Below are positions 15,987-23,916 of a stretch of 25,739 bases of DNA, in pieces. Origin of the DNA: a virus; the IMG/VR virus record IMGVR_UViG_3300000956_000031, positions 1-25,739 of that record. The stretch is one strand, 5' to 3'. Position numbers and translations under genes: made by a program. How positions within the stretch are numbered: position 1 is the stretch's first letter; the number at the start of each line of letters is the position of its first letter. The notes below the pieces were generated by a model. That model saw only the letters and a program-made list of their open reading frames with translations, was not told the origin of the DNA and ran no database searches.

Positions 15987-16024
15987 TTGACCCCGTCTCG
16001 GTCCGCGCATACCAGCGGCTCGTG
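15987..16024 (+). promoter_or_regulatory. Shared promoter/operator-like element, copy B
   Basis: TTGACC lies 35 bases before the GTG start of the gp25-like gene, exactly as copy A is placed before the DUF2213 gene. The 22 bases from 16003 to 16024, including GTG, are identical to 4207-4228. The inner dyad CCGC / GCGG is retained. There is no Shine-Dalgarno sequence. This gap is the only break in an otherwise overlapping baseplate gene run. Confidence 0.6.
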
Positions 16025-16399
16025 TCGGACCTGGCGCTCGATCCTGCGACTGGCGACCTGGACTTGCAGCAAGGCGCTGCGCGCTTGTGTCAGGGTGCCG
16101 AGGCCGTAGCGCAGCTCTGGGCGTTCCACGTCACGATGTTCCGCGGCGAATGGTTCCAGGATCGCTCGCTCGGCATCGACTACCAGCACGACATCCTCGA
16201 GAAGGGTGTCAATCCCGCGGTGGTGCGCGCGATCTTCGCGACTGCGACGCGCGCAGTGCCAGGCGTCGCTGACGTGCGCGACATGCGCCTGAGCCTCGAC
16301 CGCACCACCCGGACGCTGACAGTCCGAGCCGAGGCGGTGCTCAGCAACGGGCAGGATGCGTCGCTCGGACTGACAGAGACGATCGGGGGATCGTCATGA
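16022..16399 (+). CDS. Baseplate wedge protein, gp25/GPW-like
   Basis: 125 residues: SDLALDPATGDLDLQQGAAR, then EAVAQLWAFHVTMFRGEWFQDRSLGIDYQHDIL, then a C-terminal half with VRAIFATATRAVPGVADVRD and strands ending in LTVRAEAVLSNG. This is the gp25/GPW fold (DUF2634-type) present in every contractile injection apparatus, where it starts sheath assembly on the baseplate; the GEW motif is conserved. The GTG at 16022 is aligned with the family start and is preceded by the shared regulatory element and no Shine-Dalgarno sequence. The stop overlaps the J-like gene (ATGA). Confidence 0.88.
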   Translation: MSDLALDPATGDLDLQQGAARLCQGAEAVAQLWAFHVTMFRGEWFQDRSLGIDYQHDILEKGVNPAVVRAIFATATRAVPGVADVRDMRLSLDRTTRTLTVRAEAVLSNGQDASLGLTETIGGSS

Positions 16400-17592
16400 G
16401 CTTCGGTCTCACCCCCGATGGGTTCGTTCCCAAGAGCCTCGAGGATGTGCTGAACGATGTAGTGACTCGCCAGCGAGCAGAGCTCGGCCCCGACATCGAC
16501 ACGAGCCCATTCAGCGTGATCGGCCAGCTCAACGGCATCTTCGCAAGCAAGTGTGTTGAGCTCTGGGAGTCCGGCCAGGAGCTCTATGACGCGCTCGACC
16601 CGGACATGGCCAGCGGCGTGCAGCAAGACGCGCTCTACAGCCTGACCAATACGCTGCGGCGGGGCGCAAAAAAGAGCACGGTAGTCGCCACCGTCAACCT
16701 TTCGGCAGCCACCACCATCGCAGCTCGCGAGGCGGTCGCGAGCGTGCAGGGCAACCCCGTCGCGCGGTTCGTGAACGTCGAGCCGATGCTGAACCCGGGC
16801 GGTGCACCCGCGAACGTAAGCGTGCTGTTTGAGGCCGAAGAGGTTGGGCCGGTCGTCGCGAACGCGACCACGCTCAACGTGATCGAGACGTTCATCGCGG
16901 GCTGGAACTCCATCACCAACGCCGAGGACGCAGCGCTCGGGTCGTTTGTGGAGACCGATGCTGCTTACCGCATCCGGCGCCTCAGTGAACTGGCGGCAGC
17001 TGGCGGCGGCACGGTCAACGGCATCCGCGCAGACTTGTCGCGACTGCCCGACGTGGTGGCCGTCATGGTGCTCGAGAACGTGACGGATGTGACGACCGCA
17101 GATGGCCTGCCGCCGCACTCGATCGAAGCGATCGTGCGGGGTGGTGACGCGCAGGCGATCGGCGAGAGTATTGCCACCAACAAAGTTGGCGGCATCCGCA
17201 CGCACGGCACCGAGCCACCCGTCATGGTGGTCGACGAGCAGGGCGAGACGTACGAGATCTATTTCAGCCGCCCCGACGAGGTCACGGTGTTTCTCGCGAT
17301 CGATGTGGTGACCAGCGACGAGTATGTGGGCGACGAAGCGCTCGCGCTCGCGCTGCAAGCTGCCACCACCAATAAGCTCGATCCCGCATATCTCGACGTG
17401 GGCACCGACGTCTACTCCGGCCAAATGGTGCGCGTCGCGCTACGGGTGACAGGCGTGCTCAATGCCAGCGTCGGGTTGTCGCTCACTGCCATCAGCGCTC
17501 CCGACGCGGGGCAGCCGTCGATCGCGATTGCGAGCCGACAGTTGGCGAGCGTTTTGCCAGAGAACATCACCGTGACGGAGTTTCCGTCATGA
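16396..17592 (+). CDS. Baseplate J-like wedge protein
   Basis: 398 residues. The start (FGLTPDGFVPKSLEDVLNDV, then ELGPDIDTSPFSVIGQLNGI) and the middle (ETFIAGWNSITNAEDAALGS, FVETDAAYRIRRLSELAAAG, GTVNGIRADLSRLPDVV) are typical of baseplate J/gp47-like proteins. The last third (VRVALRVTGVLNASVGL and following) forms the exposed wedge. It sits between gp25 and the DUF2612-like gene with ATGA overlaps on both sides, the classical wedge gene order. Confidence 0.88.
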   Translation: MSFGLTPDGFVPKSLEDVLNDVVTRQRAELGPDIDTSPFSVIGQLNGIFASKCVELWESGQELYDALDPDMASGVQQDALYSLTNTLRRGAKKSTVVATVNLSAATTIAAREAVASVQGNPVARFVNVEPMLNPGGAPANVSVLFEAEEVGPVVANATTLNVIETFIAGWNSITNAEDAALGSFVETDAAYRIRRLSELAAAGGGTVNGIRADLSRLPDVVAVMVLENVTDVTTADGLPPHSIEAIVRGGDAQAIGESIATNKVGGIRTHGTEPPVMVVDEQGETYEIYFSRPDEVTVFLAIDVVTSDEYVGDEALALALQAATTNKLDPAYLDVGTDVYSGQMVRVALRVTGVLNASVGLSLTAISAPDAGQPSIAIASRQLASVLPENITVTEFPS

Positions 17593-18221
17593 ACATCATT
17601 CTCACGCACGAGGTCGATGCGGTCGCGCTTCTTACCGATCGCTACCGCCAGCCCAAGATCTCAGCCCTGCTCGCTGCGTGGACGGCTGAGGTGCAGGCGC
17701 TCGAGCTGGCCTACTGGGACTTGCTCACCAAGCGCTCGCCCGCGACTGCCGAGGGCGCTGTGCTCGACCTGCTCGGCAAGATCGTAGGCCAGCCGCGCGA
17801 GGGGCGCACTGATGAGCAGTATCGGGTGTGGATTTCCGCGCGCGTCCTCGTCAATCAAAGCTCGGGTCTGTCGCGGCAACTCATCGCGCTGGCTGCAAAG
17901 CTCTGCCAAGTGCCGATCCGCATCGAGGACCACTACCCGGCGGCATTCACGATCCACGCGATGGGGCCGGTGCTGGGCGCTGACGGCGTGGAGATCGCGA
18001 AACTCATCGTGCTGGCCAAGGCGGCTGGCGTCCAAGCGTTCTTTCGCTGGAACGCCTCGTCCACAGCGTTCCGGTTCTCGGTGAGCGGCGAGTCGGTCTA
18101 TGACAGCCCGCGCGGTTTCAGTAGCGGGGAGCTCTCTGCCATCAGCGACGGCCGTGACATGACGTATCCCCCCGAAACGGAAACTGGGGCCCCCGACGGC
18201 GCCTTGCTGGTGGTGCTCTGA
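17589..18221 (+). CDS. Baseplate/tail protein, DUF2612-like
   Basis: 210 residues. The N-terminal half (LLTDRYRQPKISALLAAWTA, LAYWDLLTKRSPATAEGAVL, DLLGKIVGQPREGRTDEQYR, WISARVLVNQSSG) follows the DUF2612 pattern of wedge proteins that hold the fibres. The C-terminus (FRFSVSGESVYDSPRGFSSG) is beta-rich and likely carries the fibre attachment. The gene follows the J-like gene by ATGA and precedes the fibre genes. Confidence 0.75.
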   Translation: MNIILTHEVDAVALLTDRYRQPKISALLAAWTAEVQALELAYWDLLTKRSPATAEGAVLDLLGKIVGQPREGRTDEQYRVWISARVLVNQSSGLSRQLIALAAKLCQVPIRIEDHYPAAFTIHAMGPVLGADGVEIAKLIVLAKAAGVQAFFRWNASSTAFRFSVSGESVYDSPRGFSSGELSAISDGRDMTYPPETETGAPDGALLVVL

Positions 18222-19381
18222 TGGAACTCAAGCTTGACCAATGGGCGACAACGCCACCAGCCGGCTATCCCGGCCCGATCTCGCCGCCGACAGGCAAGCG
18301 CTCCGCGGGCTTTGCGAACGGCGAGGAGCCGCCGGCCGGGTACTTCAACCACGCATGGGACGCGCTCAGCGACATGCAGAACGAGCTGGCAAATCTCATC
18401 ACAGGCGCGGGGCTGACGCGCGTCGAGTCCGATCTCGCGCAGGTTCTGAAAGCGATCGATGTGCTCATCGGCCGCGCGCAGCTCAAGACAGCACTCACAA
18501 CAGTTCGCGTAATCTACGACACTGCAATCGGGCCGCAGACGCTCAAGGCGCTGGCCCGCGCGCCAGGCGACACTGGCAAGGCGATCGCGGTTGGAACGGA
18601 AGCCACCATCCAAGCCAACAGCGGACCCAACACCAGCTTTGCAGCGCAGACTGCCGGCGCGCCTTTCACGGGCGATTTCACTGACATCACGTATGACCCA
18701 ACACTCGGGCTGTTCATCGCTGTGGGTCAAGCCGGTGAGATTCAAACCTCGACAGGCAATGGGACATGGACGCGTCGCGCCAGTGGCGGCGCTCGCTTTC
18801 GCAAGGTGCTGACGAACGGACTCGGTCTATGCGTTGCTACCGGCGAAGGCAACGTCATCAAGTATTCGACCAATGGCACGACGTGGAACACCACGACGGG
18901 GCCATTCGAAAGTCAATGGCATACGGGACTCGTCTTCGGTGAGGGCGTGTTCGTGACCGTCACTGACGGCGGCTCGATCGCTTCATCGAGCGATGGTGTC
19001 ACGTGGATACCACGTCGAAGCGACGGCGGTGCAAGCGGCGCGGGCGAGGTCATCTATGACCCTGCGTTGGGGTTCATCTTCGGCGGCAACCCAGAGCACG
19101 ATGTCTATCGCTCGGCGGATGGGATCACGTGGACGCAAATTCATGATCAGTGTGCGATATACCAAAGCGGACTATTCGGCTCGCCGTATGGCTGGCTCGT
19201 AATGCTATGGAGCGCTGCCGGCACATCGGTCACCGCTCGCTACAGCGCAACCGCTGTCGACGCGCCGGCTGACTTCATTGTCGACTACGTGACCACCGAG
19301 CAGCTCATGTGGATGAAGTTCATCTATGGCCAGCTATGGGCGCTAGGTGGTACCAAGATCTATCTCGGGGGCGTGCTATGA
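18221..19381 (+). CDS. Tail fibre protein with beta-propeller-like repeats
   Basis: 386 residues. Residues 1-110 begin with a short Pro-rich attachment sequence and a helical stretch (NHAWDALSDMQNELANLITG), typical of fibre N-termini. Residues 145-380 contain at least four spaced motifs of the form S.DG.TW: TGNGTW (about 180), TNGTTW (217), SSDGVTW (256) and SADGITW (298), each in a strand-rich segment. These Asp-box-like repeats are seen in BNR/sialidase-like propellers, so the distal domain is probably a small propeller that binds a surface glycan. The lack of a canonical catalytic set means binding rather than cleavage is the safer guess. The start ATG overlaps the previous stop. Confidence 0.7.
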   Translation: MELKLDQWATTPPAGYPGPISPPTGKRSAGFANGEEPPAGYFNHAWDALSDMQNELANLITGAGLTRVESDLAQVLKAIDVLIGRAQLKTALTTVRVIYDTAIGPQTLKALARAPGDTGKAIAVGTEATIQANSGPNTSFAAQTAGAPFTGDFTDITYDPTLGLFIAVGQAGEIQTSTGNGTWTRRASGGARFRKVLTNGLGLCVATGEGNVIKYSTNGTTWNTTTGPFESQWHTGLVFGEGVFVTVTDGGSIASSSDGVTWIPRRSDGGASGAGEVIYDPALGFIFGGNPEHDVYRSADGITWTQIHDQCAIYQSGLFGSPYGWLVMLWSAAGTSVTARYSATAVDAPADFIVDYVTTEQLMWMKFIYGQLWALGGTKIYLGGVL

Positions 19382-19866
19382 GCGATCTCTTCTACAAAGA
19401 CCCCATTGCAGCGGCGCCGCTCAAGATGAAGTCGCGCCAGCCGGGCGATGCGATCATCCCGGCGCACGACGTTGAGACGTTGCCGGGAACAGTCGAGGCA
19501 GATATCGGTGCAAGCAAAGGCTTTCTGCAGACGATCGCCAGTGCAAGTGCACACCTTTCCAATCTGCCGACGATCGTCACCGGTCAAGCCGCGCCGGGTG
19601 CGATCTATGGTGGCCGCACCACGGTAGTCACACCCGGCACGCGCGTCCCGCTTGGCGCGAGTCAGCCGCTCACCGAGGGCGTGCTGCTGCGTGGTCTCGA
19701 TACCAACGTGCAGCTCGTCTATCCAGGCAACGCAACAGTGAGCGCCACGGCTGGCGGCACGCGGCTAGCACCGAGAGAACCACTGTTCATCCGCTGCAAC
19801 AACGTCAACCTTGTGTATCTCGACGCGGCAGCTGCTGGTGAAGGTGTGACATGGATCGGCTGGTAA
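19378..19866 (+). CDS. Small fibre-associated protein, unknown function
   Basis: 162 residues starting MSDLFYKDPIAAAPLKMKSR at an ATGA overlap with the preceding fibre gene. The C-terminal half (VVTPGTRVPLGASQPLTEGV, LLRGLDTNVQLVYPGNATVS, LFIRCNNVNLVYLDAAAAGE) is beta-rich and looks like a compact sandwich or head-fibre-type fold. Its place between two fibre genes suggests a connector or adapter. No specific family is claimed. Confidence 0.6.
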   Translation: MSDLFYKDPIAAAPLKMKSRQPGDAIIPAHDVETLPGTVEADIGASKGFLQTIASASAHLSNLPTIVTGQAAPGAIYGGRTTVVTPGTRVPLGASQPLTEGVLLRGLDTNVQLVYPGNATVSATAGGTRLAPREPLFIRCNNVNLVYLDAAAAGEGVTWIGW

Positions 19867-19882
19867 GGAGGCAACCTCCGCC

Positions 19883-22483
19883 GTGAGCTCGCGTACGCTG
19901 CGACGGCCGGCACCGCACCAACAGTGGCCGCTGGGGCGGCGGCCGGTGCTGCTAGACAACATCTCAGTTCCGGCCACGAACGCGTACTCGTGTTTTCGCA
20001 AACTGCGTGCATCATACACAGGCCCTGCATTCCGGGTCCGTAGGAGCTCAGATAGCGCAGAGCAGGACATAGGTTTCACGGGCGCCATACTCGACCAAGC
20101 TGCGCTCCTCGCATTCGTTGGCGCTGACTCTGGATACGTCAGCGTGCTGTACGATCAGAGCGGCAACGTTCGCAACCTGGCACAGGCTACCGCAGCTGCG
20201 CAGCCGCGCATCGTCAACGCGGGCGTCATCGAGAAACACGCATCGGGGCGTCCCGCCATGTATTTTGACGGCGTGGACGATCGTCTAGGAACGCCCACAG
20301 GCCCCGGACTTTCAGGCAATCCCAACGTGACAGCCGGATCGGCTATTACGTGGCAGAGCGCGGGCATGGCTTGGAGCTTCGGCAACAGTCTCGACGTTAC
20401 CGCCGGATCCAGAATGACCATGTACCGAGCCGGTACTGGCCTGAGCGCGATCGCCAAAGAGCACAAGAGCGGTTCCAGAAACTTCACGCCTATCAGCGAT
20501 CCCGGTACCGCGGCGCACTACTACGTCATGCAGCATACGGCCGGTGGTAGCACTCATTCGGGCACGCTTCGTCAAGATGGCGTCGACCTCGCTGGCGTTG
20601 GTGCAGGGACCAACACAGCCCTAGTGCTGGTCGACAACCTGGTCATGCTCGGAAGTGCCAGCAGCACCTCCTACTATGGGCGAGGTTGGCAGAACGCTTT
20701 CGTGTTGTTCAACGACGTGCTTTCGGGAACTGACTTGGCCGCTCTGGAGGCCGAGCTCGCTGAGCACATCGCGCCATTCCTGGCCCTCGACAAGATCTCG
20801 GTGCCCGCGAAGGTCGCCCTGTCCGCGGCTCGCCAGCTCGTCGGCACCTACAAAGGCGCAGCCATGCGCGTGCGCCGCAGCTCCGATAACACCGAGCAGG
20901 ACATCGGATTCGCTGGCAACGTGCTCGATCAGACCGCGCTTCTGGCATTCGCTGGCACCGACTCGGTGTATGTGACCACGCTCTACGATCAGAGCGGCAA
21001 CAACCGCCACCTGACCCAGACCGATCCGACTCGACAGCCACGCATCGTCAATGCGGGCGTGGTCGACGTGTTCGCCGGCGGCCCACCCGCGATGCAGTTT
21101 GACGGGGTCGACGACAAGCTATTCCGCTCCGTGGCGGGCAGTGCCCTCGGGCTCTCGGGCAATCCCAACGTCACGGCGGGTTCTGCATTCCAAATCAATA
21201 ACAGCAACAGCACCGTGCCGTGGTTCTTCGGCGACCAAGTCACGGGTCGGTCGTTCATGCTTCACTGGTCCACGTCGGCCTCGACCTCTATCAAAAAGCA
21301 GCACAGCAACCAAGACCGCAACCACCTGCTGGTCGCCAATAAGAACCTTCCTGGAGCCTACGTCGTGCAGCATACAGCTGGCGGCAACACGCACTCAGGC
21401 TCGGTTCGACAAAACAAAACCACGCTGACTCCAGGCAGCACGTTCGGCACGGCGATAGCGCTCAACCTGGCCGATGAGCATCTCTATCTTGGCGGCACCA
21501 ACGGCACACTGGCGCTTCTCGGCAAGGCCAACGCGCTGATCGTGTTCAACGCAGTGCTTGCAGGTGCCGACTTGACGACGTTCGAAGATGAGCTGGCCGC
21601 CCATGTCGCGCCACCCGTGCAGTTGGCACTCGACAAGATCTCAGTGCAGCCTCTGATAGCCGTCTCGGCGTCGCGCAAGCTTCGCGCCGCCTATTCGGGG
21701 CCCTGCATGCGCGTTCGTAGGAGCACAGACAACGCCGAGCAGGACATCGGATTTGTTAGCAACGTGCTCGACACCGCCGCGCTGCTTGCGTTCGTGGGTA
21801 GTGGCTCGGGCTATGTCCGTACCCTTTACGATCAGGGGGCCGGTGCGCGCCACCTGGGGCACTCCGATCCAACCCGGCAACCGATCATCGTCAATGCAGG
21901 CGCATTGGTTGTGACCCTGGGTCCTGGCTCACGGGGTGTGCCGACGATGGATCTAAACTTCGGGCGTACTGTCGAGCGCGCTGATGCATGCGGAATGACC
22001 GGCGCTCCAGCGCTGACCATGGCTTCACGGTTTCGCTCGGTGTCAGGCGAAGGGTATCCACAGTTCTGTTTCTTCGGCGCGTTGATCTTTGAGTCCCAGA
22101 ACTGTCTTGGTTTGGAGGTCGATGGGGGCTCTCTAAATAGGCTCTACCTAGGGATCGTAATGCATGGGCCAGACTTTGCTGTGAGCCCATGGATGGATTT
22201 GCCATCAGGCTATTATGTTGCCCTTACGGAAGCTGGTCAGCGCAATGACGCGTTTCGCTTGCGCCACAATGGATACCCGTCTGATCCGCTTTCGTTCTTT
22301 GGCGATGGTTCGCTGCCCATGAACCTGGCAGGCACTGGTACCGGCATCGGAGGCGGCAGAAGTGCTAGCTCAGCTGATCTGCGCTACTGCAACGGCGACT
22401 CCAACGTCCTGATGGTCTTCAACGCCGTGCTGGCCGGGGCTGACCTCACCGCGCTCGAGACTGAGCTGGAGGCGCACAGATGA
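19883..22483 (+). CDS. Tail fibre/depolymerase-like protein with three tandem arabinofuranosidase-like modules
   Basis: 866 residues. Three modules start at about residues 25, 303 and 584, each 278-283 long. Each opens with LD.IS....., a RKLR.AYTGP-like strand, R.RRS.D..EQDIGF, LLAF.G....YV..LYDQ and QP.IVNAG. This pattern resembles the alpha-L-arabinofuranosidase B (ArabFuran-catal, concanavalin-like) domain frequent in phage tail fibres, where it binds or cleaves host surface sugars. Each module ends in a VFN.VL.G.DL...E.EL..H sequence. The GTG at 19883 is preceded by AAGGAGG. The third module has lost the DQSGN version of the loop (DQGAGA) and its middle differs strongly. Enzymatic activity is not established. 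Confidence 0.82.
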   Translation: MSSRTLRRPAPHQQWPLGRRPVLLDNISVPATNAYSCFRKLRASYTGPAFRVRRSSDSAEQDIGFTGAILDQAALLAFVGADSGYVSVLYDQSGNVRNLAQATAAAQPRIVNAGVIEKHASGRPAMYFDGVDDRLGTPTGPGLSGNPNVTAGSAITWQSAGMAWSFGNSLDVTAGSRMTMYRAGTGLSAIAKEHKSGSRNFTPISDPGTAAHYYVMQHTAGGSTHSGTLRQDGVDLAGVGAGTNTALVLVDNLVMLGSASSTSYYGRGWQNAFVLFNDVLSGTDLAALEAELAEHIAPFLALDKISVPAKVALSAARQLVGTYKGAAMRVRRSSDNTEQDIGFAGNVLDQTALLAFAGTDSVYVTTLYDQSGNNRHLTQTDPTRQPRIVNAGVVDVFAGGPPAMQFDGVDDKLFRSVAGSALGLSGNPNVTAGSAFQINNSNSTVPWFFGDQVTGRSFMLHWSTSASTSIKKQHSNQDRNHLLVANKNLPGAYVVQHTAGGNTHSGSVRQNKTTLTPGSTFGTAIALNLADEHLYLGGTNGTLALLGKANALIVFNAVLAGADLTTFEDELAAHVAPPVQLALDKISVQPLIAVSASRKLRAAYSGPCMRVRRSTDNAEQDIGFVSNVLDTAALLAFVGSGSGYVRTLYDQGAGARHLGHSDPTRQPIIVNAGALVVTLGPGSRGVPTMDLNFGRTVERADACGMTGAPALTMASRFRSVSGEGYPQFCFFGALIFESQNCLGLEVDGGSLNRLYLGIVMHGPDFAVSPWMDLPSGYYVALTEAGQRNDAFRLRHNGYPSDPLSFFGDGSLPMNLAGTGTGIGGGRSASSADLRYCNGDSNVLMVFNAVLAGADLTALETELEAHR
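19955..20788 (+). repeat. Fibre module 1 (of 3)
   Basis: First tandem module, residues 25-302. It shares with module 2 the near-identical stretches YDQSGN, QPRIVNAGV and GNPNVTAGSA (20319 and 21159 at the DNA level) and HTAGG.THSG. Confidence 0.8.
20789..21631 (+). repeat. Fibre module 2 (of 3)
   Basis: Second tandem module, residues 303-583. It is closest to module 1 through its whole length and to module 3 in the first 120 and last 20 residues (SDPTRQP / TDPTRQP; FNAVLAGADLT). Confidence 0.8.
21632..22480 (+). repeat. Fibre module 3 (of 3), with a divergent middle
   Basis: Third module, residues 584-866. Its two ends align with modules 1 and 2. The middle (about 21930-22380) does not, and is visibly poorer in G/C. 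Confidence 0.75.
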
Positions 22484-22575
22484 ACGTCCGCGACCTGGCA
22501 ACCAGCCGGTTCGCACGGTGTAGAGGATCTAACAGTGGAGGTCTGCGATGCGTATCCCTATCGTTGTCGTTGTAG
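22480..22575 (+). CDS. Possible 31-residue leader or remnant ORF
   Basis: An ATG overlaps the fibre stop as ATGA, the junction style used by real genes here. It reads MNVRDLATSRFARC and stops after 31 codons, inside the start of the lipoprotein gene. It may be the remnant of a fibre-linked gene displaced by the lipoprotein gene, or it may be spurious. No family is recognised. Confidence 0.2.
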   Translation: MNVRDLATSRFARCRGSNSGGLRCVSLSLSL

Positions 22576-23411
22576 CTTGCGCGGCTCTGGTTGGCTGCGC
22601 GCACGCGCCCCCGACCCGTCTGCCGCACAACACCCCAAGACCCGGGCCGCACTCGGGCGTGCTTTGGACCGACGACATTCAGAACAGCTGCGGCGAAGCG
22701 CCCTACGGCTTTTCGCAAATCCAGCTGGAGCGTCCCATCGGTCAAGGCGTGCAGGGCAACGACGAGGTCGATCTCTACCGCACCGACAACCCCGATGGCG
22801 GCGCCGGCTTCGCGCTCAAGCACATCGCCACCTTCGACAACAACGGCGGTAGCCGCTCGCAGGCGGGCATCTACAGCTTCGCCAACGCCACATTCGACCA
22901 GCTCGTTAGGAGCTCCACCGGAGTCTACATCGCGGCGGAATGGTACTTCCCCGAGGCGATCACGGCCCACGAAGGCACCGACTCCAATCCGTGGGTGAAC
23001 CTCTGGGACTTCCATTCGGTCTCGCAGAGCGAACGCTGGCACACGCAACCCGGCCTGATGCTCGCCGAAGACGGATCCATGCGCGTCAAATGGAGCTGGA
23101 CCGCCGTCAACCCCGAGACCGACTGGTCAGAGATCGCGTTGCCGGTGGGCGAGTGGTTCGACATCGAGATGCACTATATCTGGGGAAGCGAGAGCACGGG
23201 ATGCGTGGGCGGGACGACCGTCACGCTCTGGGTCAACGGGGCAAAGACCCTCGAGCAGCGCGGCGTGACCACGCGCGGCGATGGGCACGACAGCGTCGAG
23301 ACTTACATGAAGTTCTACGGCAGCGCGAACAACGGCAACGAATGGGACCCGAAGCCATCGGTCAAGTACATGCGCAACGTGCGCATGTCTGACCGTCGGA
23401 TCTGGCGCTAG
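22548..23411 (+). CDS. Lipoprotein with possible polysaccharide-lyase/concanavalin-like fold
   Basis: 287 residues with a clear type II signal peptide: MRIP, a hydrophobic VVVVACAALVG stretch, and the lipobox LVGC with Cys 17, followed by a Pro-rich linker. The mature part (residues 40-287) is beta-rich with many Trp: YIAAEWYFPEAI, WVNLWDFHSVSQSERWHTQP, MRVKWSW, EWFDIEMHYIW, TVTLWVNGAK, VKYMRNVRMSD. Spacing of these strands recalls heparin lyase I-like/jelly-roll proteins; the assignment is moderate and catalytic residues are not identifiable by eye. GGAGGT sits 5 bases before the ATG. It is the last gene on the + strand run, convergent with the unknown operon, 6 bases away. It may modify or mask the lysogen surface. 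Confidence 0.6.
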   Translation: MRIPIVVVVACAALVGCAHAPPTRLPHNTPRPGPHSGVLWTDDIQNSCGEAPYGFSQIQLERPIGQGVQGNDEVDLYRTDNPDGGAGFALKHIATFDNNGGSRSQAGIYSFANATFDQLVRSSTGVYIAAEWYFPEAITAHEGTDSNPWVNLWDFHSVSQSERWHTQPGLMLAEDGSMRVKWSWTAVNPETDWSEIALPVGEWFDIEMHYIWGSESTGCVGGTTVTLWVNGAKTLEQRGVTTRGDGHDSVETYMKFYGSANNGNEWDPKPSVKYMRNVRMSDRRIWR

Positions 23412-23417
23412 CCCAGG

Positions 23418-23651
23418 TCAAAGCGCGGTTCCCTTCTTGGCCTCGAGCACGTCAGCATAGTCGCGAAACTGCTCGGCAGCCTCAATGTAACCTGCTAACC
23501 GCAGGCGCTCGGAGGCGATGCGAATGGCCTGGATGTGGGCTCGGTCGCGCTCGACCACCACTTTTTTGAGAAGCCCCCAGATGACGAGCGCCGACAGATT
23601 CAGCGCAACGATGAACAGCACGAGAACCACCGCGACCGCGAACGACTTCAT
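23418..23651 (-). CDS. Small single-span membrane protein, unknown function
   Basis: 77 residues. A long hydrophobic segment at about residues 4-28 (FAVAVVLVLFIVALNLSALV, IWGLL) is followed by a charged helical tail with regularly spaced Arg, Glu and Ala (VVVERDRAHIQAIRIASERL). This shape is found in small phage lysis proteins (holin- or i-spanin-like), but the sequence does not identify it. The ATG at 23651 lies one base after the stop of the upstream gene; a longer frame upstream overlaps that gene and is rejected. It ends 6 bases from the convergent lipoprotein gene. Confidence 0.6.
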   Translation of the reverse strand: MKSFAVAVVLVLFIVALNLSALVIWGLLKKVVVERDRAHIQAIRIASERLRLAGYIEAAEQFRDYADVLEAKKGTAL

Positions 23652-23652
23652 G

Positions 23653-23916
23653 TCATGAGCCTTGCTTCTGCAGCAGCAGCGCCTCGTCGTCGATGTTGTA
23701 ATACTTGCCGCGCTTGACGTTGGCAGCGAGTTCGCTGAGCCCCGCTTGCAGCAGGTGCTCGCACAACGTTCGCTGCGCTGCGTCATATGCATTCGGGTAG
23801 CCGCTGCGGTACCTGCACGCCCGCGCACGATCGAGGATCGCATCGCGCTTCGCGCTCGGCACTGCCGCTTCGAGGTCAGCGAGCAGCAGCAGCGTCGCTT
23901 GATCGTAGTTGGTCAT
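23653..23916 (-). CDS. Small helical protein, unknown function
   Basis: 87 residues, MTNYDQATLLLLADLEAAVP, then CEHLLQAGLSELAANVKRGK, ending DEALLLQKQGS. It appears helical and acidic to neutral, with no recognised motif. It is tightly coupled: its start overlaps the upstream stop as ATGA, and one base separates it from the membrane-protein gene. It belongs to the same - strand operon. Confidence 0.6.
   Translation of the reverse strand: MTNYDQATLLLLADLEAAVPSAKRDAILDRARACRYRSGYPNAYDAAQRTLCEHLLQAGLSELAANVKRGKYYNIDDEALLLQKQGS

Noticed and set aside
16180-17424. Long open frame on the - strand (414 codons)
   Set aside because: It is antisense to gp25 and the J-like gene, both well supported, and its protein has no family features.
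22446-23048. 200-codon - strand frame opposite the lipoprotein start
   Set aside because: Overlaps a gene with a signal peptide and a good ribosome binding site; composition looks like a shadow.
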